The notes under the pieces were generated by a model. The model saw only the letters and a list, made by a program, of their open reading frames with translations. It had not been told where the DNA came from and did not search any database. Positions 7,967 to 16,738 of a DNA stretch of 61,200 bases are shown here, piece by piece. Positions within the stretch are counted from its first letter, which is position 1; each line of letters opens with the position of its first letter. The translations under genes were made by a program, and so were the position numbers. The stretch is from Dehalococcoidia bacterium (GTDB lineage Bacteria; Chloroflexota; Dehalococcoidia; E44-bin15): positions 1 to 61,200 of the forward strand of contig JBAZMV010000008.1 in the NCBI GenBank assembly GCA_041649635.1, read 5' to 3'.

Positions 7967-8142
7967 GCGGCGTTGAGGCGAGTCAGCATTACAAATGACG
8001 AGGGGGGGGGGCAAAGGCGCCTCTTTTGTATTTAGGGGACTACAATCCTAACCGAGCCACAATTTGTTGACAAAAATACCAAACCCAGCTAAAGTATCAG
8101 CAAGCTAACACATATTTAACCCATTTAGTTAGACAGCGTACA

Positions 8143-8886
8143 ATGGCAAAGCCGAGACATTTAGAAAAAGCACCTATCACAGAGGCTGTGATTGATTTCC
8201 GTGCCAATTTAACCCGTGACTTCAACCTTGATAAAATTAGCTCGCTAAAAGAAGAATTATTCAACGAATACCCCAATTGTAAACCAATAAAAGTCAATGA
8301 GTTCATATTCGGTTTGGAGGGGGATCAGCCTATCAAGAAAAACCTTGAGCAACTAGTTGGTTACCGTCTTGAGACACAAGACGGTAAGAACGTTGCTCAA
8401 TTCCGATTAGATGGATTTACCTTCAGCCGCCTAGCACCATATACAGAATGGAAGAAGGTTTTTGGTGAAGCAAGACGACTTTGGGAAATCTATGTAGCTA
8501 AAGCATCTCCAGAATCAGTAACAAGAATAGCCACACGGTATATTAATCAATTGCGCCTCCCTTTTTCAACTAGCGACTTTTCACAGTATCTCACGGTTCC
8601 ACCAATAATACCCGATACGCTTCCCAGAATAACGAATTTCCTTATTAGAGTCAGTATATGCGAACCAGCGTCAGATATTAAGGCAAATATAACCCAGGCA
8701 TTTCAGATGGGTACTGATCCTAGTGACCATGTTATAATTATCCTAGATATAGATGCCTTTAAAACAGGTAGTTTTGTTGTAACTGAATCTGGAATGTGGG
8801 ATACATTCGAAGCTCTACGTAATATGAAGAATCGCATCTTCTTTGAAATGATAACTGAAGATACAGCGAGGTTATATGAAGTGTAA
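8143..8886 (+). CDS. TIGR04255-family protein
   Basis: 247 residues, ATG start. N-terminal PRHLEKAPITEAVIDFR and the central LDGFTFSRLAPYTEWKKVF...LWEIY are hallmarks of the sporadically distributed TIGR04255 family, whose function is unknown; IATRYINQL also fits. First gene of an AT-rich cassette: its 3' end overlaps the next gene by 11 nt and that gene overlaps a third. Base composition is visibly more AT-rich than the flanking metabolic genes, which suggests transfer. A defence or toxin-like role is speculation. Confidence 0.8.
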   Translation: MAKPRHLEKAPITEAVIDFRANLTRDFNLDKISSLKEELFNEYPNCKPIKVNEFIFGLEGDQPIKKNLEQLVGYRLETQDGKNVAQFRLDGFTFSRLAPYTEWKKVFGEARRLWEIYVAKASPESVTRIATRYINQLRLPFSTSDFSQYLTVPPIIPDTLPRITNFLIRVSICEPASDIKANITQAFQMGTDPSDHVIIILDIDAFKTGSFVVTESGMWDTFEALRNMKNRIFFEMITEDTARLYEV

Positions 8887-9376
8887 TTTAGATGATAATA
8901 TAAATCCTTTTGCAGTTCAAAAAGACTATGGTGTAAGTGAAGATGCCAGCAGTTTGATTAGACGCTTCATGGATATATTTATTGATTCTATTGATTCTCG
9001 CAGAACTATCACAGTTTCTGATCGCTTCGACAAATTCGAAGAAGCGTTCAATAGTATCATAGAAGAATGCTCAGATAACAACTGGAACGGCTACAACGCA
9101 CGGCCTGTAGACACAAAATCCATTACCCAGGCACGTCGTTTCTTGAATAATCTACCACTCTCTACTCCTCTCCCAGATATCTCAATAGATGCAGATGGAG
9201 AGATAACCCTAGAATGGCATGGCGGTCCTCATAGAGTATTATATTTGAGTATTGGCGCAAACGGGCAGATAAACTATGCTTGTATAGTTGGTGCTACTAC
9301 GTCAAAGGGGATAGAATTTTTTGAAAATGAACCGCCTGCAACGATTTTACACAACATTAAAAAGGTTCATCAGTAA
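8876..9376 (+). CDS. Uncharacterised protein, second gene of the TIGR04255 cassette
   Basis: 166 residues, ATG at 8876 inside the 3' end of the preceding gene. Visible features: NNWNGYNARPVDTKSITQA (a W-x-G-Y-x-A-x-P motif), then a beta-rich C-terminal half DGEITLEWHGGPHRVLYLSI and NGQINYACIVG. No membrane segment. The overlaps on both sides imply co-translation with its neighbours. I do not recognise a named domain. Confidence 0.75.
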   Translation: MKCNLDDNINPFAVQKDYGVSEDASSLIRRFMDIFIDSIDSRRTITVSDRFDKFEEAFNSIIEECSDNNWNGYNARPVDTKSITQARRFLNNLPLSTPLPDISIDADGEITLEWHGGPHRVLYLSIGANGQINYACIVGATTSKGIEFFENEPPATILHNIKKVHQ

Positions 9377-9767
9377 AAGCTGCATAGGACCTCAGACACT
9401 CCTGACTCGATTTATCTTAAGCAAACAGGCTTATAAAAAAGATCGAGTATTGCCAGGAGCTTTTACAATCAAGGAAAGCGAAACTGAAATATCAGTTTTT
9501 CGTATTGATGGATTATCAGACAACGTTATCTGGGAAATCGGAAAGAACTACATTATACCTCGTCGTCCTGATCGTCATATCCATGCTCGAGCCGATCTAG
9601 AAGCATTAGCAATCATGGAGTTAGGATTAAAGATAAGGCCAGACAATAATCCTGCACGACATACTTTAATTACTAATCTTCCTAAAGAAAAATATGAACG
9701 GCAAGAGATAGCGATAAAACTTTCAGAAGCCTCTAGATTAATTCTCCCTTCGCCCCCACTTAAGTAG
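9321..9767 (+). CDS. Uncharacterised protein, third gene of the TIGR04255 cassette
   Basis: 148 residues from TTG 9321 (AAGGGG ten bases upstream) or 146 from ATG 9327. Overlaps the preceding gene by about 55 nt, an unusually long overlap. The central part reads VFRIDGLSDNVIWEIG and RRPDRHIHARADL, with a His-x-His pair that could bind metal or RNA; a basic N-terminus precedes it. It accompanies the other two genes as a unit; function unknown. Confidence 0.7.
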   Translation: MKMNRLQRFYTTLKRFISKSCIGPQTLLTRFILSKQAYKKDRVLPGAFTIKESETEISVFRIDGLSDNVIWEIGKNYIIPRRPDRHIHARADLEALAIMELGLKIRPDNNPARHTLITNLPKEKYERQEIAIKLSEASRLILPSPPLK

Positions 9768-9826
9768 AAATGTTTGCTGATATTTCTAAATTCTCATAAA
9801 TCCGAAAATCTCTAAATGAGGTAGAT

Positions 9827-10807
9827 ATGGAATCAGGCAACGATAAGCCGATTGATACTTATTCTGATAGCGTTAAGACACTACTAGAGGAATTTGTCGC
9901 TTCATTAGAAAACGTCTTTGCTAGGCGCTTCACCAAAGCCGAGCGGGTTGAAATAGAAGCACAGCTAAATGCGCTACAGTTGTCAAGCATTATTAAGTAT
10001 GCACAACGTGTCGAAGAATTGAAAACCAGTGGTGATATTGTGCAGTTTGCCAAGGTGTCTAATGAGTTTATGAAGGAACTAATTCCTGGCATTCCTTCTA
10101 ATGTTTCTGGCTTGGAGCATATACAAAAGACACTTTTTAAACCTACCAGCATAAAGTTGGCATATGTACGGGAATCAAGGTATAGTGAATATCTCGAAAC
10201 TATATCCAAGGTAATTAATGACGAGATTAGTTCAAAGCCGAATGAAGTCCGTTCGTACCTATTTTCAGTTGATAAGGTGGAAATTGATAACTTAGCCTGG
10301 ATTCAATCATTGACTGTTGAACTTCATGGAATAATTAAAAACCTATCTACAGATAGAAAACGGTTTTCACGACAATTAGCAACTAGGTGTATTTCGGACT
10401 ATAGTAAAATGTCAGGTCTATATGAGAGGTTGATAGTCTTTGTTGCTGGTTTCGTCTCCATAAAATCGCCTAGTCCAACAGAATATATTAAATTTAGGAA
10501 GCAAAGTCTGGCTAAGAATATAGATATTGTGCGAAATAGTCGTCTGGATATTCTAATACAAGATTTCGATAAACTAATACGAAATTCTATCGTACATAAA
10601 TCTTATAAGTTCAATCCTAATACTGGAGTTGTAGATTTCGTTGACCCAATTAGTGGAGATGCGGAGTCGCTGTCTTATCAAGCACTGTTCAAAAAGACTA
10701 GAGACCTGAGTTGCCTTTTATTAGTGTTATGCCAATTTAAAGGTCTAGCTGAGAGTTCTATTATTATGTATCTCGATTCTCTCACGAAAGCCAACAGAAG
10801 TGACTAA
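9827..10807 (+). CDS. Uncharacterised helical protein with an RX4H (HEPN-like) motif
   Basis: 326 residues, ATG 9827 with GAGGT just upstream. Mostly helical and polar, no signal peptide. Near the C-terminus, DKLIRNSIVHKSYKF contains R252-x4-H257, the spacing of the HEPN R-phi-x-H RNase motif; VGLYER-type helices precede it (GLYERLIVFVAGFVS). It follows the TIGR04255 cassette by 59 nt in the same orientation and shares the low-GC composition, so it may belong to the same acquired island. The HEPN reading rests on one motif. Confidence 0.65.
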   Translation: MESGNDKPIDTYSDSVKTLLEEFVASLENVFARRFTKAERVEIEAQLNALQLSSIIKYAQRVEELKTSGDIVQFAKVSNEFMKELIPGIPSNVSGLEHIQKTLFKPTSIKLAYVRESRYSEYLETISKVINDEISSKPNEVRSYLFSVDKVEIDNLAWIQSLTVELHGIIKNLSTDRKRFSRQLATRCISDYSKMSGLYERLIVFVAGFVSIKSPSPTEYIKFRKQSLAKNIDIVRNSRLDILIQDFDKLIRNSIVHKSYKFNPNTGVVDFVDPISGDAESLSYQALFKKTRDLSCLLLVLCQFKGLAESSIIMYLDSLTKANRSD

Positions 10808-10852
10808 TAGAGCCCTAAATTTCTTGTCAGGGAGCTAAGGAGAGTCTTTCTC

Positions 10853-11290
10853 CTATTCCGGACGTCGCATCACCAGCAGTGAAACCTCCGCGCTGAAGAC
10901 CAGCTTCCCCTTCTGATTGAACAGGTCGTTCCTGCACGTCACCACACCGCAATCCGGCCGCGAACCTGACGGCCGGGCCTCCAGGCAATGACACTTAAGC
11001 GAGATCTCGTCGCCGGGGCGCACGGGCGCGTACATCTTTATATTTTTCCATCCCAGCCCGCTCAGGGCGGCCACGTCTTCATCCACGTGGTGCGCCAGCC
11101 ATGAGACCATGCAGACAAGATGGGCCGGGCAGGCCGCAACGCCGCCGGAGTTCGCCGCGGTAGCGGGGTCGGTGTGGAAGGGGCGGGGGGCCCAGCGGCG
11201 GCCTACCTCGATTATCTCCTCCTCCGTGACGCGGTAGGGCTCATGGGAGGCGTGTATCTTGCCGGGCCAGTAGTCCTTCATGTAGTACAT
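10853..11290 (-). CDS. MaoC-like (hot-dog) dehydratase
   Basis: 145 residues, ATG start. MaoC/R-specific enoyl-CoA hydratase signature: EEEIIEVGRRWAPRPFHTD, with the catalytic-type Asp/His region RPFHTDPATA and YAPVRPGDEISLKC further on. These proteins hydrate trans-2-enoyl-CoA or related thioesters in the cytosol. About 45% identical by eye to the next gene, sharing EIIEVGRRW and the SAEVS end, so they are a tandem duplicate; they may form a heterodimer or act on different chain lengths. Substrate unknown. Confidence 0.85.
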   Translation of the reverse strand: MYYMKDYWPGKIHASHEPYRVTEEEIIEVGRRWAPRPFHTDPATAANSGGVAACPAHLVCMVSWLAHHVDEDVAALSGLGWKNIKMYAPVRPGDEISLKCHCLEARPSGSRPDCGVVTCRNDLFNQKGKLVFSAEVSLLVMRRPE

Positions 11291-11396
11291 ATCTTACAGC
11301 TTCTATTTTTATCTTATTATCTCATAGATTTCATGTCGGGTGGGCCGGCATGTACTGACCTAGGTCGGGATGGTACATTCGGTATGTATTACCTGC

Positions 11397-11424
11397 GTAG
11401 GGGCACAGCATGCTGTGCCCCTAC
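11397..11424 (+). repeat. Perfect 28-bp palindrome, GTAGGGGC family
   Basis: Outer arms GTAGGGGC and GCCCCTAC, inner word ACAGCA/TGCTGT. Perfectly self-complementary. Lies between the two MaoC-like genes. Confidence 0.85.
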
Positions 11425-11440
11425 ATCGTTTCCCTAAATA

Positions 11441-11470
11441 TAAAAAGGCGGTACAATTTGTGACCGCCTT
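11441..11470 (-). terminator. Rho-independent terminator of the second MaoC-like gene
   Basis: Read on the minus strand: AAGGCGGT, loop of about 10 nt, ACCGCCTT, then TTTTTATA. It lies 22 nt after the stop of the gene at 11492-11950. Confidence 0.85.
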
Positions 11471-11491
11471 ACAGATTCCCGGTCGAGTAGC

Positions 11492-11950
11492 TTAAGGGTT
11501 TTTTCCCTGTTCCGGCCGGCGCTGCAGCAGGAAGGAAACCTCCGCGGTGAAGACCCTCTCGTCCCGCTGGTTGTACAGGTTGTTCTGGACCGTCACAATG
11601 CCTATGCCCGGCTGCGTCTTTGAGGGCCGTGACTCGATACATTTGGCCTTCAGGGTTATCTTATCGTTGGGACATACGGGCGCGTGCATCCTGATATTGT
11701 TGCTGCCGAGCCCGGCCACGGCGGCCGTGTCGTCCTCCATGTGGTGGGACAGCCAGGACAGTATGCAGAAGAGGTGCGCCGAGCAGGCGATGACGCCGCC
11801 GAAGGGCAGCTGCGCCGCGGCCGCGGGGTCGATGTGGAAGGGGCGGGGGTCCCAGCGTCGGCCCACCTCTATTATCTCCTCCTCTGTGACCACGTACGGC
11901 TCCACGGAAACGATGACATTGTCGAGAATATAATCTTCCTGGTACCACAT
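11492..11950 (-). CDS. MaoC-like (hot-dog) dehydratase, paralog
   Basis: 152 residues, ATG start. EEEIIEVGRRWDPRPFHID with the active-site-type His-x-Asp, then PFGGVIACSAHL and MHAPVCPNDKITLK, as in MaoC dehydratases. Compared with its neighbour it keeps the extra LPFGG segment usual for the family. Same operon direction as the downstream paralog but separated by a terminator, so the two are probably transcribed separately. Probable cytosolic enoyl-CoA hydratase; substrate unknown. Confidence 0.85.
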   Translation of the reverse strand: MWYQEDYILDNVIVSVEPYVVTEEEIIEVGRRWDPRPFHIDPAAAAQLPFGGVIACSAHLFCILSWLSHHMEDDTAAVAGLGSNNIRMHAPVCPNDKITLKAKCIESRPSKTQPGIGIVTVQNNLYNQRDERVFTAEVSFLLQRRPEQGKNP

Positions 11951-12019
11951 AACTTTACGCCCCTGTTTTTTTGTTTTATTATCTCACAGATTTACCGGCG
12001 GCGGGATGGCGATGGTTTA

Positions 12020-12223
12020 TCAACCCCCTGTATCCCCCAATCTTGGGGGATGTAAAAAAATAGTTAGGGGACACCCCTAAGACCCCGGCCCCGATTTATC
12101 GGGGCACCTCTGTTGCAGCCTGTCATTGCGAGGAGTCCTTCCGAATTGCGGAAGGACGACGCGGCAATCTCGGCATCAACACCCTACAACATATCCCCGG
12201 GGGCGAGGCGACCTCGCCCCTAC
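12020..12223 (+). repeat. Repeat cluster: CCCC-box, TCATTGCGAG element, palindrome
   Basis: CCCC-box at 12020-12112 (hairpins CCCCCA/TGGGGG, TTAGGGG-ACA-CCCCTAA and GGCCCCGAT/ATCGGGGC); TCATTGCGAG element at 12121-12172 with an inner TCCTTCCG/CGGAAGGA hairpin; palindrome GGGCGAGG/CCTCGCCC at 12201-12223. The cluster fills the gap between the MaoC-like and SDR genes. Confidence 0.85.
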
Positions 12224-12232
12224 ATCGCGTCT

Positions 12233-13249
12233 CTAGAAATCCTGTGTCTTCAGCCAGTTCAGGGTGATATTGAAGGCCTCATCGGCGCTGAAGATGGGCT
12301 GGTAGCCGAAATCGCGCGTCGCCTTGTCGTGCACGAAGGTGGCGTCCACACAGGTGCAGTACACGGAAAACCTGTTCAGGTTGGACTTCGAACTGAATTT
12401 CTCTATGACCCATGCGAGGGCATACGCCAGTCGGTAAGGTACGGCTATTTTAGGTGTGGGTATGCCGAGCGCCTCCAGGAACGGATTCATAAAGGTGAAG
12501 AAATTCCCCGTGTCATGATCGGTGATGAAGTAAAACTGGCCCGCTACGGGAGAGCCGGGATACAGGTGCTCGGCGGCCAGTATGTGGGCGTGGGCCGCGT
12601 TGCCGGCGAAGAGGTGGCTGAAACATGCCTTGCCGTCCCCCAGGCGTATGTTGACGCCGTGTTTGGCGTTCTTCACGATGTTGGGCAGGTGATATTTATC
12701 GCCGGGGCCGTACATCCCGGTAACGCGAAGGGAGCAGGTGGACAGGGCCGGCCCGTTGGCCGCGAGCACGGCCAGTTCCCCCACCATCTTGCTCCAGGCG
12801 TATCTGTTCATATTCTCCGGGCGGGCGGGGTAGGGTGCGGATTCGTCGGCAAGACGATGGGCACACACGCCGTCCAGAACTACATCCAGGGTGCTGGTAT
12901 AAACAAGCCTGGGTATCCCCAGCTGCAGGCAGGTATCGATGATGATTTTTGTGCCTGTCACGTTGGTGCTCTCGTATATATCCCGCGGCAGCCTGGGGTC
13001 CCACACGGCGGCGGCGGCATGGAAGACCGTGTCCACGCCTTCGCAGGCCTTTCTCACGGCCGCGGCGTCGCGGACATCGCCAACCATCACCTCGGCGCGG
13101 TCGTTCTGCGCTTTTTCGATATCCAGGATGCGGACGCTCGCGCCCTTATCCAGTAGCTGGGAGACGATGGCCCGCCCCAGCATCCCCGCGCCTCCGGTGA
13201 CCAGGCAGACCTTCGGTTGTGACGGACTTGAGCCATGCGCTGTATTCAT
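12233..13249 (-). CDS. NAD(P)-dependent epimerase/3-beta-hydroxysteroid dehydrogenase-like SDR
   Basis: 338 residues from ATG 13249, preceded by GGAGGG seven bases upstream; an ATG 27 nt further out has no such site. Extended SDR: nucleotide-binding VTGGAGMLGRAI at about residue 15, AAAAVWDP, then catalytic Tyr and Lys in RYAWSKMVGE, and LRVTGMYGPGD. The pattern is that of the 3-beta-HSD/isomerase branch, which oxidises hydroxyl groups on steroids or other lipid-like substrates. Next to a second SDR and two MaoC genes, it may oxidise a hydroxyacyl intermediate, but the substrate is unknown. Confidence 0.85.
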   Translation of the reverse strand: MNTAHGSSPSQPKVCLVTGGAGMLGRAIVSQLLDKGASVRILDIEKAQNDRAEVMVGDVRDAAAVRKACEGVDTVFHAAAAVWDPRLPRDIYESTNVTGTKIIIDTCLQLGIPRLVYTSTLDVVLDGVCAHRLADESAPYPARPENMNRYAWSKMVGELAVLAANGPALSTCSLRVTGMYGPGDKYHLPNIVKNAKHGVNIRLGDGKACFSHLFAGNAAHAHILAAEHLYPGSPVAGQFYFITDHDTGNFFTFMNPFLEALGIPTPKIAVPYRLAYALAWVIEKFSSKSNLNRFSVYCTCVDATFVHDKATRDFGYQPIFSADEAFNITLNWLKTQDF

Positions 13250-13327
13250 GCGATATCCCTCCATAATGACATTCATCCGCGAATGTGGAATCTGTCGCTC
13301 AGTAAATCCTCTGGCCTCTTCCTATAG

Positions 13328-14263
13328 CTATGCCTTCAGCTTGATCTCAGGGTGCCTGGCGGCCAGCATGCGCCGCATGCCGTCACGCCACTGGACCCGG
13401 CATCCCCCCGCCATCTCCTTGCGCCGGGCGTTATCAACCACCACCGTCCTGGCCGCAAGAGGGTCGTCCGGGGCCTCCTTGAACTGAACCTTCAAACCCG
13501 CGATATCCGCCATGTAGGAACAATAGGTCCGCACATCCACGGCCTCGTCTCCGCCCCAATTGACGATTACCGCCGGGACACCGGCTGCCGCCAGTAGCGC
13601 ACCGACATGGTTGTGAACATCCTCTTCGTGGATCGGGTTGCACAGCGAAGCGCGGTTCGGCTGAACAGGCACAGGCATGCCTGCTTTCATCCATTCAAAC
13701 TGCCACGCCGGCAGGCCCCCGTAACCGCCGTAGTACACGTTCATCCGGGCGATGGTGGTGGGCAGCCCCAGTTGTCGGGCGGCGAACCTGGCCACCGCCT
13801 CTTGCGCCGTCTTCGATATGACATACGTTGGACAATGCGCCGCCTGCGGGCCGTTAAGAGGGTCCGTCTCCCTGACGGGGTGATTGGGATCCTGCGGCAG
13901 CTCGTAGACCGCGCAGCTCGACATGATGAGCACCCCTTTTGCCTTGCGGCAGTGCGTCATCAGCAGGCCGGTGCCCTCGGCATTGACGCGAAGAGCTTCG
14001 TCGAAGTCCAGACCTCCCTCCTGGTACACGGCGAAGTGGATCACGTAGCTGAAGTCATCCGGCATGTTCCCATAGTCCGGCCTGGCCAGGTCCATGACGC
14101 GCGTGTTCACTCCCGCCTGCTCCAGCTGTTTTTTCTTGTCTTCATCTCTGAAGATGTCCAGGCCCCAGACCTCATTCTCCCCGGCCAGATGTAAAGCCAG
14201 AGGGAAGCCAATCTGGCCCGTCAGCCCCGTGAACAGAATCTTCTCACCATTCAGGCTTTTCAT
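13328..14263 (-). CDS. NAD-dependent epimerase/dehydratase-family SDR
   Basis: 311 residues from ATG 14263, with AAGGAG six bases upstream; a TTG two codons further out would sit on the ribosome site. N-terminal Rossmann motif FTGLTGQIGFPLALHL, SSCAVYELP, and the catalytic Tyr/Lys pair in TYVISKTAQEA, followed by ARMNVYYGGYG. Similar in length and fold to its neighbour but only distantly related in sequence. Probably a cytosolic oxidoreductase; the substrate cannot be told. Confidence 0.85.
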   Translation of the reverse strand: MKSLNGEKILFTGLTGQIGFPLALHLAGENEVWGLDIFRDEDKKKQLEQAGVNTRVMDLARPDYGNMPDDFSYVIHFAVYQEGGLDFDEALRVNAEGTGLLMTHCRKAKGVLIMSSCAVYELPQDPNHPVRETDPLNGPQAAHCPTYVISKTAQEAVARFAARQLGLPTTIARMNVYYGGYGGLPAWQFEWMKAGMPVPVQPNRASLCNPIHEEDVHNHVGALLAAAGVPAVIVNWGGDEAVDVRTYCSYMADIAGLKVQFKEAPDDPLAARTVVVDNARRKEMAGGCRVQWRDGMRRMLAARHPEIKLKA

Positions 14264-14373
14264 TGTCAACTCCTTTTATATCGCCGGCCTACAGTTATGG
14301 ATCGGTTGATCGATATTAACGATATCTAATCGAGTTATTGCGGCATGACGTTAACCCCCGATTAACTTCGAGA

Positions 14374-14838
14374 TAGGGCGAACACAGGGGTTCGCCCCTA
14401 CGGAATATACCGACGCGGCAAATCTCTATATTCAACCCCCTGTATCCCCCAGTCTTGTGGGATGTAAAAAATAGTTAGGGGACACCCCTATAACCCCGTC
14501 AGGAGACAAAGTCTCCTGTACCTCATATCTTGGTTATCGCACGTAGGGGCTTGATTAATCAAGCCCCTACAACACATCCCCCAGGACGACGTGGCGTTCT
14601 CGACATATCCCCACGCATTGGTCACCGGGTAGGGGCACGGCGCGCCGTGCCCGTCGAGTTCCCCCTCTTTTTAGAAGAGGGGGATAGGGGGTGTTCTTCT
14701 TTAAAATATCTTCCCTCTCCCTCCGCAGGGAGAGGGTGTGCAGGGTGAGGGCCGTACACGTCATCCTCATTGAGAATCAACCCCCTTTATCACCATACGT
14801 CGGTCACCGTGTAGGGGCGACCGGCCGGTCGCCCCTAC
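14374..14838 (+). repeat. Dense repeat region: palindromes, CCCC-box, CCCTCTCC-type repeats
   Basis: The 580-bp gap 14270-14849 holds no gene that I can support. It contains palindromes at 14374-14401 (GAAC...GTTC), 14543-14570 (TTGATT/AATCAA, perfect), 14629-14652 (ACGGCG/CGCCGT) and 14811-14838 (GACCGG/CCGGTC, perfect); a CCCC-box at 14432-14525 with third hairpin CAGGAGAC/GTCTCCTG; a CCCCCTCTT/AAGAGGGGG hairpin at 14663-14685; and CCCTCTCCCT/AGGGAGAGGG at 14710-14732. A truncated CCCC-box start is at 14777-14793. Confidence 0.85.
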
Positions 14839-14849
14839 GGAACCATCGT

Positions 14850-15410
14850 TTATTTCTCCAGGTAGATATCCCAGACGCAGGCGGGCTCGTCCTTGCTCTG
14901 GCGCGGCGGCAGCTTCACCGGGACCCACTTTATCTTGGGGTCGAACCAGTCGGCGGAGCGCTGGTTGTAGGGTATGCAGACCCGTTCGCAGGCCTGTTTC
15001 AGGAGCTCCATGTCCCCGTGCTTCTCAAAATAGTCCAGCGCGTGGCACTTGGTGATGGTGTATCGGCCGTGCTCTTTGTCGAAAAGCTCGCAGTCGATAT
15101 GGAACAGTCCTCCCAGCGAGGCGCTGGTCTGCACATACTTCATCACGGCTTCCACGTCGGCCTTTTCAATGTTCAGTGCGCCGCGGGTGCGCATGACCTC
15201 ACCCTTGGTGCCGCCCTCCCATACGTCGATGTGGTACTGCCACGCCTGCTTGTCTCCGTACGTTTTTCGCATCAGGCCGAGCCATAACCCGTCGATGCCG
15301 AGGTAGTCCCGGCACGCCGCCTGATAAAGCCGGATCAGGGCTTCCTTGGAGAAATCTTCCAGCTTGATGTCCTTTTTGAACGGGCCGCTGTAATCCTGTA
15401 GATCTGCCAT
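14850..15410 (-). CDS. DUF6125-like protein
   Basis: 186 residues, ATG start. The N-terminal DYSGPFKKDIKLEDFSKEAL and the Cys-rich C-terminal half (KCHALDYFEKHGD, CERVCIPYNQRSADWF) recall the DUF6125 family of anaerobes, whose role is unknown; that assignment is from memory. No signal peptide or membrane segment. Conserved Cys and His suggest metal binding. Followed on the same strand by dense repeats, preceded by an Lrp-type regulator gene in the same orientation. Confidence 0.65.
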   Translation of the reverse strand: MADLQDYSGPFKKDIKLEDFSKEALIRLYQAACRDYLGIDGLWLGLMRKTYGDKQAWQYHIDVWEGGTKGEVMRTRGALNIEKADVEAVMKYVQTSASLGGLFHIDCELFDKEHGRYTITKCHALDYFEKHGDMELLKQACERVCIPYNQRSADWFDPKIKWVPVKLPPRQSKDEPACVWDIYLEK

Positions 15411-15506
15411 TTGATACCTCCTGATTTTTTATTTGGATGCTGTTACAGCTTTATTATCGCAGTCATCTAATCGTCATATATCTCGTATCTTATTTCCGTC
15501 ATCACT

Positions 15507-16457
15507 TCACAGGTTCTTCGTCGGGTAGCCCAGCAGGTCTTTGACCACCTTGAGCGTCAGCATGATCTCGTAGCCGGCGATGCCGTCGACGGCGCCCAGT
15601 TCGCCGCTGATGAAGCCGGACAGCTCATCGGTATTGCGGAAGACGCCCCAGGCGATCAGGTCGTAGGGGCCGGTGGTCAACATAGCGTAGTGCACGTTGG
15701 CGTATGAAGCCAGCTTATCGGCCACGGCGTCGAGCATGCCGGGCATGGTCTTCATGCCGATCATGGCGCGGACGTTGTAGCCCAGGGCGCGGGGGTCGGC
15801 GATGGCCACGATCCTGATAATGCGCTCATCGAGCAGGCGCTTGAGCCTGCGGCGCACTGTGGTCTCGGAGGCATCGAGCTTCCTGGCGATGTCGGCCTGC
15901 GGCTGCTGCGGGTCGCTCTGCAGTTCGCGGATTATCATCAGGTCCAGCGCGTCCATGCCCGGTATCGATATCCCGTCCTTGGGAAGCTCGTCCGGCGTCA
16001 TGAAGCTGAACGAGGCCTTGACCATCTTCAGCCCGATCATGGTATCGACGGCGCTCACGCCCGCGACGGCGCCGAGGCGGTTCATCATGAAGTCAGAGAG
16101 CCTATCGGTATCGGAGAAGACCGCACCCATGACGATGTCGTAGCGGCCGGCGAAGATTATCACGTTCCGCACCTCGGGCACGGAGGCCATCTCCTCAGCT
16201 ACCGCTTTGACACTGTCCGGCAGCACCTTGAGGCCGAAGAGTACGCCCATCTTATAGCCCGCGGCCACCGGGTTGTGCACCGGGACTATCCTGACCACCT
16301 TTGTATCGAGCAGCTCCTGCAGGCGGTGCTGCACGGTGGAGCGGCTCCTGCCCAGCTTTTTAGCCAGATCGGTCGTCGTCTGCGTGGCATCCAGCGCCAT
16401 CTCGCGCAGCAGCATGAGATCGAGCGGTTTTATGTCGCGGTGAAGCTCTTTTACCAT
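15507..16457 (-). CDS. Tandem Lrp/AsnC-family transcriptional regulator (two full units)
   Basis: 316 residues, ATG start. Two complete Lrp/AsnC units in one chain: HTH 1 (residues about 10-60, TTTDLAKKLGRSRSTVQHRL) and RAM-type effector domain 1 (to about 150), then HTH 2 (PQADIARKLDASETTVRRRL, about 170-220) and effector domain 2 (to about 312). Ordinary Lrp proteins are about 150 residues with one of each. Both halves share GYKMGVLFGLK/GYNVRAMIGMK and the same order, so the gene arose by internal duplication. Lrp proteins form dimers and octamers that bind amino acids or related ligands; here one chain may mimic a dimer. Confidence 0.88.
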   Translation of the reverse strand: MVKELHRDIKPLDLMLLREMALDATQTTTDLAKKLGRSRSTVQHRLQELLDTKVVRIVPVHNPVAAGYKMGVLFGLKVLPDSVKAVAEEMASVPEVRNVIIFAGRYDIVMGAVFSDTDRLSDFMMNRLGAVAGVSAVDTMIGLKMVKASFSFMTPDELPKDGISIPGMDALDLMIIRELQSDPQQPQADIARKLDASETTVRRRLKRLLDERIIRIVAIADPRALGYNVRAMIGMKTMPGMLDAVADKLASYANVHYAMLTTGPYDLIAWGVFRNTDELSGFISGELGAVDGIAGYEIMLTLKVVKDLLGYPTKNL

Positions 16458-16610
16458 CTGCCCCCCGTTGCGCCTATTTTACCATAAAAGCCGCATTTGC
16501 AATAGCTTTTTATCGTTTCCGCCACGATTTTAGTATCTAATTCGCATTTCCGCCACCATTAGCCGTCGTAATCCCGGTCGAACAAGGAGCGTCGCAATGA
16601 TGGAGGCCGG

Positions 16611-16662
16611 TAGCAGGGGCACGGTCCTTCCAAGACAAGGCTGGTTGGAAGGATGCCCCTAC
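16611..16662 (+). repeat. Long imperfect palindrome, GGGGC family
   Basis: AGGGGCA...GTCCTTCCAA (left) and TTGGAAGGA...TGCCCCT (right) around an AGACAAGGCTGG loop. It sits in the 406-bp gap between the Lrp-type regulator and the kinase-like gene. Confidence 0.7.
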
Positions 16663-16738
16663 GCATCGACGTATATAGAAAAGGGGGATCCATCATAGAT
16701 TCTCTTTTTATAGATCGACATTACGTTTAGCGGAGGCC

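Noticed and set aside
12113..13156. 347-residue + strand frame opposite the SDR gene
   Set aside because: Begins in a dispersed repeat and has no motif; the minus-strand SDR has its Rossmann and YxxxK motifs.
14530..14770. Short frames on both strands in the repeat-rich gap
   Set aside because: They consist entirely of palindromes and dispersed repeats.
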